From the NCBI RefSeq assembly GCF_014493765.1, contig NZ_JACTVJ010000031.1, forward strand, positions 37,871-101,870: DNA of 64,000 nucleotides, in the 5' to 3' direction. Within the stretch, counting starts at the first letter, position 1. Each line of letters begins with the position of its first letter. Source of the DNA: Streptomyces polyasparticus (GTDB lineage Bacteria; Actinomycetota; Actinomycetes; Streptomycetales; Streptomycetaceae). The notes below the pieces were generated by a model, which did no database searches, was not told the origin of the DNA, and saw nothing but the letters and a program-made list of their open reading frames with translations. Positions 44,764 through 53,412 of the stretch are shown one piece after another. A program made the translations under genes and the position numbers.

Positions 44764-47316
44764 TCAGGGCTCCTCCAGAAGGCGATGGGTCTCGGCCGCC
44801 TCCGGCACCCCGAGCGCGTCGAACAGCGCGGCCGCCGCGGCCCGATGGCGCCGGGCCGTCGCGGCGTCGGACAGTCGGGCCAGACCGGCGAGCGCGCGGG
44901 CCTGCTCGTAGCGGTCGCCGCTGCGTTCGGCCAGGTCCAGGGCCGCCGCGTGGGAGCCGCCCGCGTCCGCCCGCAGTCCCAGGGCAAGTTGGGTCTCGCC
45001 GAGGTCGATCAGCGCGCCGGTCTCCACCTCCGCCTCGCCCACCTCGTGGGCCAGGGCCACGGCCCGGCCGAGCAGGTCGAGGGCGTCCTCGTGCCGTCCG
45101 GCCGCGAGATGGACCGTACCGATGCCGCGGAGGGCCTCGGCCTGGCCGCTGCGGTAGTCCGTCTCGACGTAGATGGGCAGTGCGGCCTCATGGTGGGCGG
45201 CCGCGTCCGCGAGATGGCCGAGCCGCAGGCTGGCGGAGCCCAGGTTGGTCAGGGCCACGGCCTCGCCGACGCGGTTGCCGATCTCGCGGTTGATGCTGAG
45301 CGCGCGGGCGTAGTGGTCGTACGCCTCCAGATAGCGGCCGGTGCGCTCCAGGGTGGTGCCGAGATTGTTGAGGACCCGGGCCTGCCCGATCCGGTCGCCG
45401 TGCTCGCGGAACAGGACGAGGGCGCGTTCCTGGTGGTCAAGTGCCCGGGGATAGTCGCCGAGTTGGCGGTGCACGGTGCCCAGGCCGTACAGCGCGGCGC
45501 CTTCGCCGCCGGTGTCGGCCAGCTCGCGGCGCAGTGCGAGCGCGGCCTCCAGATGCGCCCTGGCGTCCTCGTACCGCCCGAGCCGCCAGGACAGGGTGCC
45601 GAGCCCGTGCAGTGCGTCCGCCTCGCCGAGCCGGTCGCCGCCCACGCGGTGCGCGTCGAGCGCCTCCTGGTGGTGGCGTACGGCCGCGGTGTAGGAGCCG
45701 GTGCGCAGATGGGCGTGGCCGAGCCGGTTGAGCGCGGCGGCCTCGGCGGCGCGGTCGCCCAGGGCGCGGGCCGCGTCGAGGGCGAGGGCGTGCAGGGCCA
45801 GGGCGTCGCGGTAGTGGGCGGCGGTGTCCAGGAGCCGGTCGAGACCGGCGGACAGCGCGAGGGTGTGCCGGGGCGAGACGCCGGCTGACGCGGCGGCCAC
45901 GGCGAGCAGATTGCGGCGCTCGGCCGCGAGCCACGGGGCGTGCGGATCGGTCGTACGGTGTGCGGCCTCGGCGTAGTGGTCGAAGAGCCGCAGCAGGGCG
46001 GACTCGCGGTCGGGGCGCGTGGCCGCCTGCTCGGCCGCGTACGCGCGCAGCAGATCGTGCATGGTGAACCGGCCCACGTCCGTCTCGTCCACGAGATGGG
46101 CGCGCGCGAGGGTGTCCAACTGCCGGTAGGCGACGGCCTGTTCGACACCGAGCAGAGCCGCGGCGGCCGCGGCGGACAGATCAGGACCCGGGTGCAGGCC
46201 GAGCAGATGGAAGGCGTCGAGCGCGGGCTCGGGCAGTGCGCGGCAGGACCACGAGAACACGGCCCGTACGGCGGTGTGGTCGTCCTCGCCCGCGTTCAGG
46301 AGGTCGAGCCGGCGGGATTCGTCGCCCAGATCGGCGACCAGGCGGGCGAGCGGCACGCCTGGCCGTGCGGCGGCCAGTTCGGCGGCGATCCGCAGGGCGA
46401 GCGGCAGCCGTGCGCACCGCTCGGCGAGCGCCGCGGTGTGCCCGGGCTCGGCCTCGGCCCGGGCCCCGATCAGCCGGGCGAGCAGGTCGGACGCGTCCTC
46501 GCCCGGCAGCACGTCAAGCGTCAGTCGTACGGCGCCGTAGCGGGCCACCAGCGACGGCAGCGAGTCACGGCTGGTGACCAGGACCTGGCAGCTCGGGGTG
46601 CCGGGAAGCAGCTCGCGGACCTGCTCGATCCCGCGGACGTTGTCCAGGACGACGAGCACCCGGCGCCCCGCGAGCAGCGTCCGGTACAGGGCCGCACGCT
46701 CGTCGAGCCCGTGCGGCACGGCCGGCCCCTCCACGCCGAGCGCCCGCAGGAACACCTCGAGCGCCTCGGCCGCGGACACCGGACGCTCCGGGTCGTACCC
46801 GCGCAGATTCAGATACAGCTGCCCGTCGGGGAACGCGGGAGCCGCGCGGTGCGCCCAGTGCACCGCGAGCGCCGTCTTGCCCACGCCGGCGGTGCCGGAC
46901 AGCGCGCAGATCGCCACCGCGCCCGAAGCGGCCGGCGCCGAGAGCAGCCGGTCCAGCTCCGCGAGCTGCCGTACGCGACCGGTGAACACCGGTACGTCAC
47001 CGGGCAGTTGGCGCGGCACGAGCCGCCCGGCCGGGGCCGCCGCGGGCGGCCGTGCGGGATCCGTACCGGCCGCGAGCCACAGCCCGTGGAAACGCTCCGT
47101 GTCCCCGCCGAGCGTCTCCACCAGCAGCTCGATCAGCCCCCATCGGGGCAGCGCGGGCCCGGAGAACGCCACGGACACCGTCGTATGGCTGCACCCCACC
47201 TCCTTGGCCATCTGCCGCAGACTCGGGCGGCCGGCCCGGTGATGCAGATCGTGCAGCGCGTCGAACAGGTCCCGTAACGGACCTTCGAGCCCTTCGGGCC
47301 TCGGCAGCACCCCCAT
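44764..47316 (-). CDS. STAND NTPase regulator: HTH, NB-ARC, TPR
   Basis: An 850-residue protein. Residues 25-60 form an XRE-like helix-turn-helix (SLRQMAKEVGCSHTTVSVAF). NB-ARC has P-loop GTAGVGKT (141-148), Walker B RRVLVVLDNV and the MHD-like FTMHDLLRAYA. The C-terminal half contains about eight TPR units (for example GEADALHGLGTLSWRLGRYE). The architecture is a signal-sensing switch that oligomerises on ligand binding. ATG 47316 follows GGGGAGG. The subtilase gene is 117 bases downstream on the same strand, and a repeat-tailed small protein gene is divergent, 149 bases away. It could be a regulator or an NLR-like trigger. Confidence 0.88.
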   Translation of the reverse strand: MGVLPRPEGLEGPLRDLFDALHDLHHRAGRPSLRQMAKEVGCSHTTVSVAFSGPALPRWGLIELLVETLGGDTERFHGLWLAAGTDPARPPAAAPAGRLVPRQLPGDVPVFTGRVRQLAELDRLLSAPAASGAVAICALSGTAGVGKTALAVHWAHRAAPAFPDGQLYLNLRGYDPERPVSAAEALEVFLRALGVEGPAVPHGLDERAALYRTLLAGRRVLVVLDNVRGIEQVRELLPGTPSCQVLVTSRDSLPSLVARYGAVRLTLDVLPGEDASDLLARLIGARAEAEPGHTAALAERCARLPLALRIAAELAAARPGVPLARLVADLGDESRRLDLLNAGEDDHTAVRAVFSWSCRALPEPALDAFHLLGLHPGPDLSAAAAAALLGVEQAVAYRQLDTLARAHLVDETDVGRFTMHDLLRAYAAEQAATRPDRESALLRLFDHYAEAAHRTTDPHAPWLAAERRNLLAVAAASAGVSPRHTLALSAGLDRLLDTAAHYRDALALHALALDAARALGDRAAEAAALNRLGHAHLRTGSYTAAVRHHQEALDAHRVGGDRLGEADALHGLGTLSWRLGRYEDARAHLEAALALRRELADTGGEGAALYGLGTVHRQLGDYPRALDHQERALVLFREHGDRIGQARVLNNLGTTLERTGRYLEAYDHYARALSINREIGNRVGEAVALTNLGSASLRLGHLADAAAHHEAALPIYVETDYRSGQAEALRGIGTVHLAAGRHEDALDLLGRAVALAHEVGEAEVETGALIDLGETQLALGLRADAGGSHAAALDLAERSGDRYEQARALAGLARLSDAATARRHRAAAAALFDALGVPEAAETHRLLEEP

Positions 47317-47465
47317 GCGCCCTCCCCGGCCAGTTGTGTCAGTTTTCGTCAACTCACCTGCGAACCCCGGAGACTTGAGGATGACGCACTCGCCGCGTGG
47401 TCCCGGGCGGAATTCCCGAACTCCGCCGCCGAAGGTACGAAAACTCCGACAAGGAGGCACAGACC

Positions 47466-48032
47466 ATGACCACACACGCACCTTCCCACCCTGCCGGCCC
47501 CCTCGACCAGGCGGCCCTCCTGGGCACAGCGGTCACCGCGGGCCTGCACCACCCGGGCCCCGCCGCCACCAAGTCGGACGCGCCGCCCTCGGACGCCGAC
47601 CGGGCCGAAGTGGGCCACGCCCTGCGCTACTTGACGAACTCCGGCCTCCTGAGCGACACGGAGGGCGCGGCCTTCACGGAGTACGCGAGCCACGACAAGT
47701 CCGACGCCCCGGAGCCCGGCTCCGGCCTGCTCACGGTCGGCTCGGTGCTCGCGGTCCTCGTACGCGCCGAGACGCCGCTCGGCCTGTTCCGCCACGTCGT
47801 CGACGCGGCACTCACCGGCTTCCTGCACGCGGGGCGCGACGCGGCCGTGAGCTGCGCGTCGATCGCGGCGATACGGGTTCTCGGCGCGACGAAGAGCTCG
47901 TCGGGCCCCTTCGGTCCGCCGGCGACGAAGAGCGGGGCGACCAAGAGCGGGGCGGGGCTGGACGCGACCAAGAGCGGGGCGGGCTCGGGCGCGACCAAGA
48001 GCGGTACGGGCCTGGGCGCGACCAAGAGCTGA
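47466..48032 (+). CDS. uncharacterised 188-residue protein with ATKS-repeat tail
   Basis: I do not recognise the family. The first 130 residues are helical and soluble (MTTHAPSHPAGPLDQAALLG, RAEVGHALRYLTNSGLLSD, TPLGLFRHVVDAALTGFLHA). A tail of repeats follows in which ATKS recurs six times with Gly/Ala/Leu/Asp between (GATKSGAGLDATKSGAGSG). One further ATKSDAPP occurs near residue 35 and HDKSDAPEP near 80, hinting at the same motif in the body. ATG 47466 has GGAGG upstream. The gene is divergent from the STAND regulator. The stop falls inside a 27-bp repeat unit. No signal peptide is seen. Confidence 0.7.
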   Translation: MTTHAPSHPAGPLDQAALLGTAVTAGLHHPGPAATKSDAPPSDADRAEVGHALRYLTNSGLLSDTEGAAFTEYASHDKSDAPEPGSGLLTVGSVLAVLVRAETPLGLFRHVVDAALTGFLHAGRDAAVSCASIAAIRVLGATKSSSGPFGPPATKSGATKSGAGLDATKSGAGSGATKSGTGLGATKS

Positions 48033-48060
48033 GCGGGCCTGGACGCGACCAAGAGCTGAG
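47937..48060 (+). repeat. 27-bp tandem repeat crossing the stop codon
   Basis: Units beginning GCGACCAAGAGC start at 47937, 47964, 47991, 48018 and 48045. They encode the nine-residue ATKS repeats. The fourth unit has TGA (48030-48032) through a GCG-to-TGA-type change, so two further units lie untranslated. Degenerate GCGACGAAGAGC copies occur before 47937. Confidence 0.9.
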
Positions 48061-48068
48061 CGGCGGCC

Positions 48069-48557
48069 TCACCCCGCCACCGGTGCCGCCCACTCCTCCT
48101 TGTGCCCGAACCCCTTCGCGTTGTCGATCACGCGCAGCCACTGCGGCGTGATCTCCCACATCGCGGCGGACGCGACCGCCTTGGCGAGCCGCGGATCCTC
48201 CGCCACATACGGAAAGGCCCGCAGATACGCGGCGCGCGCGTCCGCAAGCCCTTCCTCGCCCACCCGCCGGCACACTCCGCGCCCCTGCACGCCGGTGATC
48301 GACGTCCACGTCTGCTGATCGGCCTGCGCCGTGAACGCGACGTGGGCGTCCGGCTGTTGCGCCTCCAGGGCGGCCCCGTGCCCCGTGCTCACAGCCGTCA
48401 GAAACACCAGCGCGCCACTCTCCGCCACGGCGAAGAACACGGCACATGCCTGGGGCTGCGCCTGGCTGTCGACGTAGGCGAGGGTGAGGGTCGAGTACTC
48501 GGCGAGCGCCTGCACCAGATTCTCGGGCGGACGCTCGGCATGCTGCACATGGTTCAC
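48069..48557 (-). CDS. pyridoxamine 5'-phosphate oxidase family protein
   Basis: A 162-residue split-barrel flavin-type protein: NLVQALAEYSTLTLAYVDSQAQPQACAVFFA at the start, LVFLTAVSTGHGAALEAQQPDAHVAFTAQ and WTSITGVQGRGVCRRV in the middle. These match the PNPOx-like/HugZ-like group that binds FMN or F420. The first ATG-like start is GTG 48557 (VNHVQH) after GGGGGG; a distant GTG/ATG upstream would add a Pro/Gly-rich tail that is clearly not coding. Substrate is unknown. It is convergent with the ATKS-repeat gene. Confidence 0.85.
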   Translation of the reverse strand: MNHVQHAERPPENLVQALAEYSTLTLAYVDSQAQPQACAVFFAVAESGALVFLTAVSTGHGAALEAQQPDAHVAFTAQADQQTWTSITGVQGRGVCRRVGEEGLADARAAYLRAFPYVAEDPRLAKAVASAAMWEITPQWLRVIDNAKGFGHKEEWAAPVAG

Positions 48558-49110
48558 GCCCCCCAGGGTGCCACTGTCCTCGCGCCGCCCCCTGCGGGTG
48601 GTCTGCGCCTGCGGCGGGCGGTTTTCCCCTACCCGCCCCTTTCCGCTGTATCGATTTGCGGCTCCGCCGCGGGCGTGGGCAGCGCTCCCGGACCCCCGGG
48701 GTGGGTGGGCAAGCAGGGCGGGCGGGCACCCGGGGTGAGTGGGTCCCGGGGTGGGTGGGTCAACGTGGGGCTGAGCCCCGGCTCTTGTGGGCACCCGGGT
48801 GGGTGGGCCTTTTGGGGCTTCGCCCCTTGCCCCCTTGTCGCGCCTGAACGGCCCTCGTCCTCAAACGCCGGACGGGCTGCAGTTGGACGCTCCGTCCAGC
48901 GCAGTCAGCGTGCGTGGCGCAAGGGCGGGTGGGAGGCGCGAGGGTGGGTGGGAGTGCGCGCATGGAGCGGGGCGGCAGGGGTGCGGGCGAAGGCGTCACC
49001 GGGCCGCAGTTGCGGGACGGCGGGGGCGGAACCCCCGGGCCTGCAGTTGCGCACCGCTGGGGCAGGAGCCCACCCAGCCTGCAGCCGCGGGACGGCGGGA
49101 GGGGACGGGG

Positions 49111-49195
49111 TGGGGTGCCTGGTTTTCGGGCGGTCCGAGACGACCAGGTGAGTCCCTCGGTACCGGCCCACATTGCCCGAAAACCAGGTACCCCA
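49111..49195. repeat. long inverted repeat with 43-base loop
   Basis: Arms of 21 bases, TGGGGTGCCTGGTTTTCGGG plus C (49111-49131) and its complement (49175-49195), differ at one position. The loop carries GACCAGG and CTCGGTACC. It could form a stable RNA hairpin or be a paired repeat remnant. Confidence 0.7.
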
Positions 49196-49244
49196 CCCGG
49201 CACCGACCCAAGACGAACCGCAGGCGCAGACGAGACGGCGGAGA

Positions 49245-49377
49245 GCCGGACACGAAGCGGCAGGCCCCACCGTGCACCGCAAGCCGGACACGAAGCGGCA
49301 GGCCCCACCGTGCACCGGAAGCCGGACACGAAGCCGCAGGCCCCACCGTGCACCGCAAGCCGGACACGAAGCCGCAC
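49245..49377 (+). repeat. 38-bp tandem repeat, 3.5 copies
   Basis: Units beginning GCCGGACACGAAGCSGCAGG start at 49245, 49283, 49321 and (partial) 49359, with no spacers. In one frame they read as a KPDTKRQAPPCTA-type peptide, but no ribosome site or start supports translation. Confidence 0.9.
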
Positions 49378-49443
49378 CCAAGCCAGAGGGGGCCTGGGAG
49401 CGGAAGCCACCAGCGGGGGCCCGGGGGCGGCGCCCCCGTGACC

Positions 49444-50727
49444 TCAGTCGCGGCGGACGCGGACCTTGAAACGCCCGTCCGGCTCCTCGCCAAGAACCGT
49501 CACACGGACCCCATGCTCCCGGTCCACAAACGACTCACCCACCCCATACGGCGCATCCGACAGCTCCGCATGCACATTGGGCCGCCGCGTACACCCCCCG
49601 GAATCCCGCGCGGAATCGGCGACAACCACCGGCCCCTGCCCGGTGTCCACATCCGCATCGACCCGGTACACCAACACCCCCGGCTTGCACACGGCCTCGT
49701 CGTTCCCCCCACGGGTCCGCACCTCCACCGCGTACCCCATCTGCTCACTCACGGGCACGAACGTCAGCTTCGACCCGTCCGCCCCCGACGACAGCGGACT
49801 CAGCAGATGCTCGGACACCCCCGAAGCCGAAGCACACCGCACCTGACTGTCGTCCAGCCACCCCAGCTTCCACTTGTGCCAGCCGAGCAGATCGTTGTTG
49901 GCCCCCCAGTCCTCGCTCATGATGTCCCAGTGCCCCACGGCCCCACCCCCGTCGGCGGTGTACAGATCGGGCAGCCCGAACACGTGCCCGTTCTCGTGCG
50001 GCAGCACCCGGTACCCGGTCTCCTGGTACGACCCCGACCCGTCGTCCTGCCGCGAGTACACGAAGGACGCGTTGGCCACGGGCACCCCGTCCGCGACCGG
50101 CGCCTCGTGGTTCCCCGCGAAGGTCACCGAAAGGACCGTGTCGAGCGCCGAGGGCCCCGCGTTCGGCGTCACGAGGATGTTCACGAGGTCGTACGCGCGG
50201 AAGTCCACATCGGGATCCGCGGCCCGCACGATGTCCTCCACCAGCGCCCGGTAGCCCGGATCGAACGGCGCGCCGCGCTCTATCCCGTACGCGGAGAACT
50301 TGCGGGGCATCCGCAGCCAGTCCTTGACCGGGGCGTGCGGCTGGTAGTCGAGCCGCCCGTACGAGCTGGTGCGGAACCACTTCTGGGTCTGCGGGAAGAA
50401 CTCCGCGTACCGGTCGAGCGCGGACCCCTCACCGGGGGCGTCCGGGAAGTCGACCATCAGGTTCAGTGCGCGGATGGTGCCCGTGGAACGGGAGTAGCCG
50501 GGCGGAGTGGGCACGCCCTCGGACATCTGCACACCCATCGAGCCCGTGATCATGCACGGTCCGAGGGCGGTGGAACGGGCGGCGGACACCGGTCCGGCCG
50601 CGCTGGAGGGGTCGGCGAGAAGCTGTCCCGTACTGGCCGTCGCCGTCGCGGAGATGGCCAGCGCGGCGGCCGCGGCGAGCAAGCTGCTGCGGCTCGGCCT
50701 GCGTATCCAGCGAGGGGACAGCTGCAT
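49444..50727 (-). CDS. secreted M6 family metalloprotease domain protein
   Basis: A 427-residue protein. The signal peptide (MQLSPRWIRRPSRSSLLAAA through ASTG) predicts secretion. The zinc site HENGH (244-248) with Asp254 (GLPD) and a following DIMSEDWG matches the M6/immune-inhibitor-A-like fold, here with a shorter C-terminus than InhA. It probably degrades extracellular protein. I place the start at ATG 50727, after GGAAGGG; a longer reading would add a basic leader. The gene is divergent from a tetR gene. It ends in VRVTVLGEEPDGRFKVRVRRD, a beta-strand domain. Confidence 0.85.
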   Translation of the reverse strand: MQLSPRWIRRPSRSSLLAAAAALAISATATASTGQLLADPSSAAGPVSAARSTALGPCMITGSMGVQMSEGVPTPPGYSRSTGTIRALNLMVDFPDAPGEGSALDRYAEFFPQTQKWFRTSSYGRLDYQPHAPVKDWLRMPRKFSAYGIERGAPFDPGYRALVEDIVRAADPDVDFRAYDLVNILVTPNAGPSALDTVLSVTFAGNHEAPVADGVPVANASFVYSRQDDGSGSYQETGYRVLPHENGHVFGLPDLYTADGGGAVGHWDIMSEDWGANNDLLGWHKWKLGWLDDSQVRCASASGVSEHLLSPLSSGADGSKLTFVPVSEQMGYAVEVRTRGGNDEAVCKPGVLVYRVDADVDTGQGPVVVADSARDSGGCTRRPNVHAELSDAPYGVGESFVDREHGVRVTVLGEEPDGRFKVRVRRD

Positions 50728-51011
50728 GCGAGGGCCCTTCCGTCCGGCGGTGCGCAGCCGGGAGCCGGCGCGCACCGCGTCCATGACGATCACCTTCTGC
50801 CGGGGCCCCGACACGCGCGCGCTGGGTGCGCCGATCGTGGGTTTCTCGCCCGGAACAGGTGTGAGCCAGGTCACATGAGTGCGGGAAATAACCGGGGACG
50901 CCCTCCCCGTTTAGACCTGTGTTCGCGCGAAACGGGGACTGACTCCCCGCATCGAGGCGACAGCGCCCCGCGGCCGGCACCGGCAGACGGGGGTGAAGGA
51001 GCCGGAAAATA

Positions 51012-51033
51012 GAAGTGGACAGATGTCCGCTTC
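51012..51033. promoter_or_regulatory. TetR operator upstream of tetR-MFS genes
   Basis: Arms GAAGTGGACA (51012-51021) and TGTCCGCTTC (51024-51033) match at 9 of 10 positions around GA. It sits immediately before the ribosome site of the tetR gene, ideal for autorepression. Confidence 0.75.
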
Positions 51034-51043
51034 GGAGGGCAGG

Positions 51044-51703
51044 ATGGTTATGGTCACCGCAGCAGCCGCTGAACGGTCGCGTCCCGTGCCGCGCCCCCGG
51101 GCCGACGCACTGCGCAACCGTGAGCGGATCGTCGCGGCGGCCAGGGAGATGTTCGTCGAGTTCGGACCCGAGGTCCCGTTCGACGAGATCGCCCGCAGGG
51201 CCGGCGTCGGCAACGCCACCCTGTACCGGCACTTCGCCGACCGCGCGGAGCTCATCCGCGAGGTCGTCTGCTTCGTGATGGACCGCACGGCGGAGCAGGC
51301 CGAGCGCGCGCTCGCCGAGGAGGGCGACGCGTTCGAGGCGCTGCGCCGTTTCGTGCACGCGGCCGCCGAGGAGCGGATCGGAGCCCTGTGCCCGATGCTC
51401 TCCGGCGACTTCGACAAGCAGCACCCGGACCTCGACGAGGCCCGGGACCGCATCGAGTCCCTCGTCGAAGGGCTGATGGAACGGGCCCGCACCGCAGGTC
51501 GACTGCGCACCGATGTCGCTGTCGGCGACCTGATGGTGGCCCTGTCCCAGCTCACCCGGCCCCTGCCAGGGTCGGGGTGCGTGAACTTCGACCAGTTCGT
51601 CCACCGCCACCTGCAGCTGTTCCTCGACGGCCTGCAGGCCCCGGCCCGATCCGAACTCCCGGGCGCGGCGGCCACTTTGGAGGACCTCCGCCGAAGGGCC
51701 TGA
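51044..51703 (+). CDS. TetR family repressor of the adjacent efflux gene
   Basis: About 219 residues from ATG 51044 (GGAGGG upstream). The DNA-binding part reads RIVAAAREMFVEFGPEVPFD, EIARRAGVGNATLYRHFADR, and a helical ligand domain of the TetR_C_33-like type follows. In-frame GTG 50993 would start within the operator and is unlikely. It is the first gene ahead of an EmrB/QacA-type exporter on the same strand and has a strong operator at its own leader, so it very probably represses both. Confidence 0.9.
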   Translation: MVMVTAAAAERSRPVPRPRADALRNRERIVAAAREMFVEFGPEVPFDEIARRAGVGNATLYRHFADRAELIREVVCFVMDRTAEQAERALAEEGDAFEALRRFVHAAAEERIGALCPMLSGDFDKQHPDLDEARDRIESLVEGLMERARTAGRLRTDVAVGDLMVALSQLTRPLPGSGCVNFDQFVHRHLQLFLDGLQAPARSELPGAAATLEDLRRRA

Positions 51704-51715
51704 CCGGCCCGCCCC

Positions 51716-51768
51716 AGCTTCCGCAGTGACCACAGGCTTCCGCAGTAACCACAAGCTTCCGTAGCAGC
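51716..51768 (+). repeat. 19-bp iteron-like direct repeats between tetR and MFS gene
   Basis: Copies of RGCTTCCGCAGTRACCACA begin at 51716 and 51735, and a shorter third at 51754 (AGCTTCCGTAGCAGC). They lie in the tetR-MFS gap, where a secondary promoter or regulator site would be expected. Confidence 0.75.
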
Positions 51769-51837
51769 TCTCTTTCCCGTCATCGTGCGCTGTCGTGCGC
51801 GTGCGAAATTTCAAGAAATACCGAGGTGGGTACCCCC

Positions 51838-53361
51838 ATGTCTGAAACAGCCCTCAAGCCCGATTCCGGGCTCGATCCCAAGCGCTGGACGGCGCTGGTC
51901 TTCATCGCCCTGGCGCAGCTGATGGTCGTGCTCGACGCGACGATCGTGAACATCGCGCTGCCGACCGCCCAGCAGGACCTGGGCATCTCGGACGCCAACC
52001 GCCAGTGGGTCATCACGGCCTACGCGCTGGCCTTCGGCGGTCTGCTCCTGTTCGGCGGACGCATCGCCGACCTGTGGGGCCGCAAGCGCACCTTCGTGAC
52101 CGGTCTGATCGGTTTCGCCGGCGCGTCCGCCCTCGGCGGCGCCGCCACCGGTGAGGCCATGATGCTGATCGCCCGTGCCGCGCAGGGTGCCTTCGGCGCG
52201 CTGCTCGCGCCGGCCGCTCTGTCGCTGCTCGCGGTGATGTTCACCGACGCCAAGGAGCGCGCCAAGGCCTTCGGTATCTACGGTGCGATCGCCGGTGGCG
52301 GCGGCGCCGTGGGTCTGATCCTCGGCGGTGTGCTCACCGAGTACCTGAACTGGCGCTGGACCTTCTTCGTCAACATTCCGTTCGCGATCGTCGCCGCCGT
52401 CGGCGCGTACCTCGTGATCCGTGAGCCGGCCGGCGGCCGCAACCGCTCGCCGCTCGACATCCCGGGTGTGGTCCTGTCGACCACCGGTCTGGTCGCGCTC
52501 GTCTACGGCTTCACGCGCGCCGAGTCCGACGGCTGGTCCGACTCCGTGACCATCGCGATGTTCATCGCGTCCGCGGTGCTGCTCGCCGCGTTCGTCCTCA
52601 CCGAGGCCAAGGTCAAGCACCCGCTGCTCCCGCTGCGCGTGATCACCGACCGCAACCGCGGTGGCGTGTACCTCTCGCTCGGACTCGCCGTCATCTCGAT
52701 GTTCGGCCTGTTCCTCTTCCTCACGTACTACCTGCAGATCGTCAAGGGCTACAGCCCGGTCATGACCGGCTTCGCCTTCCTGCCGATGATCGCGGGCATG
52801 ATCACGGGCTCGACCCAGATCGGCGCCCGTCTGATGACCCGTGTCGCTCCGCGCCTGCTCATGGGCCCGGGCTTCCTGGTCGCCGCGCTCGGCATGCTGC
52901 TCCTGACGCAGATGGAGATCGACTCCTCGTACCCGCTCCTGATCCTGCCGGCGCAGCTGCTGCTCGGTCTCGGTATGGGTACGGCGTTCATGCCGGCCAT
53001 GTCCCTCGCCACCATCGGTGTCGAGGCGCGGGACGCCGGTGTGGCCTCCGCGATGGTCAACACCTCGCAGCAGGTCGGCGGCGCCATCGGCACCGCGCTC
53101 CTGAACACGATCGCGGCCTCGGCCACGACCGCGTACCTGGTGGACAACGCGGCCGGTGCGACCAACCAGCAGCTCCTGCAGTCGCAGGCGATGGTCGAGG
53201 GCTACACCTCGGCGATCTGGTGGGCTGTCGGCATCCTCGCGGTCTCCGCGGCGATCGCGTTCACCTTCATCACCACCAAGGCGCAGGGCTCCTCGCCCGT
53301 CGCCTCCGGCGGCGGCAAGGGTGCGGACGAGGACGTCCAGGTCCCGGTCATGGCGCACTGA
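51838..53361 (+). CDS. MFS multidrug efflux transporter (DHA2, EmrB/QacA type)
   Basis: About 507 residues with fourteen predicted helices. Motif A is GGRIADLWGRKRTFV, motif C-like GAIAGGGGAVGLILGGVLTEYLNWRWTFFVNIPF, both characteristic of the EmrB/QacA group; LDATIVNIALPTAQQDL is the helix 1 signature D1. It should export drugs in exchange for protons. ATG 51838 is preceded by GAGGTG; GTG 51826 would add four residues. The tetR gene upstream controls it. The tail GKGADEDVQVPVMAH is cytoplasmic. Confidence 0.92.
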   Translation: MSETALKPDSGLDPKRWTALVFIALAQLMVVLDATIVNIALPTAQQDLGISDANRQWVITAYALAFGGLLLFGGRIADLWGRKRTFVTGLIGFAGASALGGAATGEAMMLIARAAQGAFGALLAPAALSLLAVMFTDAKERAKAFGIYGAIAGGGGAVGLILGGVLTEYLNWRWTFFVNIPFAIVAAVGAYLVIREPAGGRNRSPLDIPGVVLSTTGLVALVYGFTRAESDGWSDSVTIAMFIASAVLLAAFVLTEAKVKHPLLPLRVITDRNRGGVYLSLGLAVISMFGLFLFLTYYLQIVKGYSPVMTGFAFLPMIAGMITGSTQIGARLMTRVAPRLLMGPGFLVAALGMLLLTQMEIDSSYPLLILPAQLLLGLGMGTAFMPAMSLATIGVEARDAGVASAMVNTSQQVGGAIGTALLNTIAASATTAYLVDNAAGATNQQLLQSQAMVEGYTSAIWWAVGILAVSAAIAFTFITTKAQGSSPVASGGGKGADEDVQVPVMAH

Positions 53362-53412
53362 CCCGCGTCACGCAGAAACAACCGGATCCGCCCTGAGCAC
53401 CCCGTAGGGAAC

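Larger units (their letters stand above)
48558..49443. repeat. repeat-rich gene desert
   Basis: I find no supported gene in these 886 bases. The contents are G-rich GGGTGGGTGGG stretches (about 48700-48810); a copy of TCCTCAAACGCCGGACGGGC (from 48863), a sequence widespread between Streptomyces genes; three degenerate copies of a 50-base block with CTGCAGTTGCGGGACGGCGG (about 49007-49106); a long hairpin (49111-49195); and a 38-bp tandem repeat (49245-49377). Confidence 0.75.

Noticed and set aside
49245-49377. CRISPR-like array
   Set aside because: The 38-base units are directly adjacent without spacers and there are no cas genes, so it is a plain tandem repeat.
48760-49440. Reading frames with KPDTKRQAPPCTA-type repeats
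   Set aside because: They exist only because of the tandem DNA repeat; no start signal and no domain.
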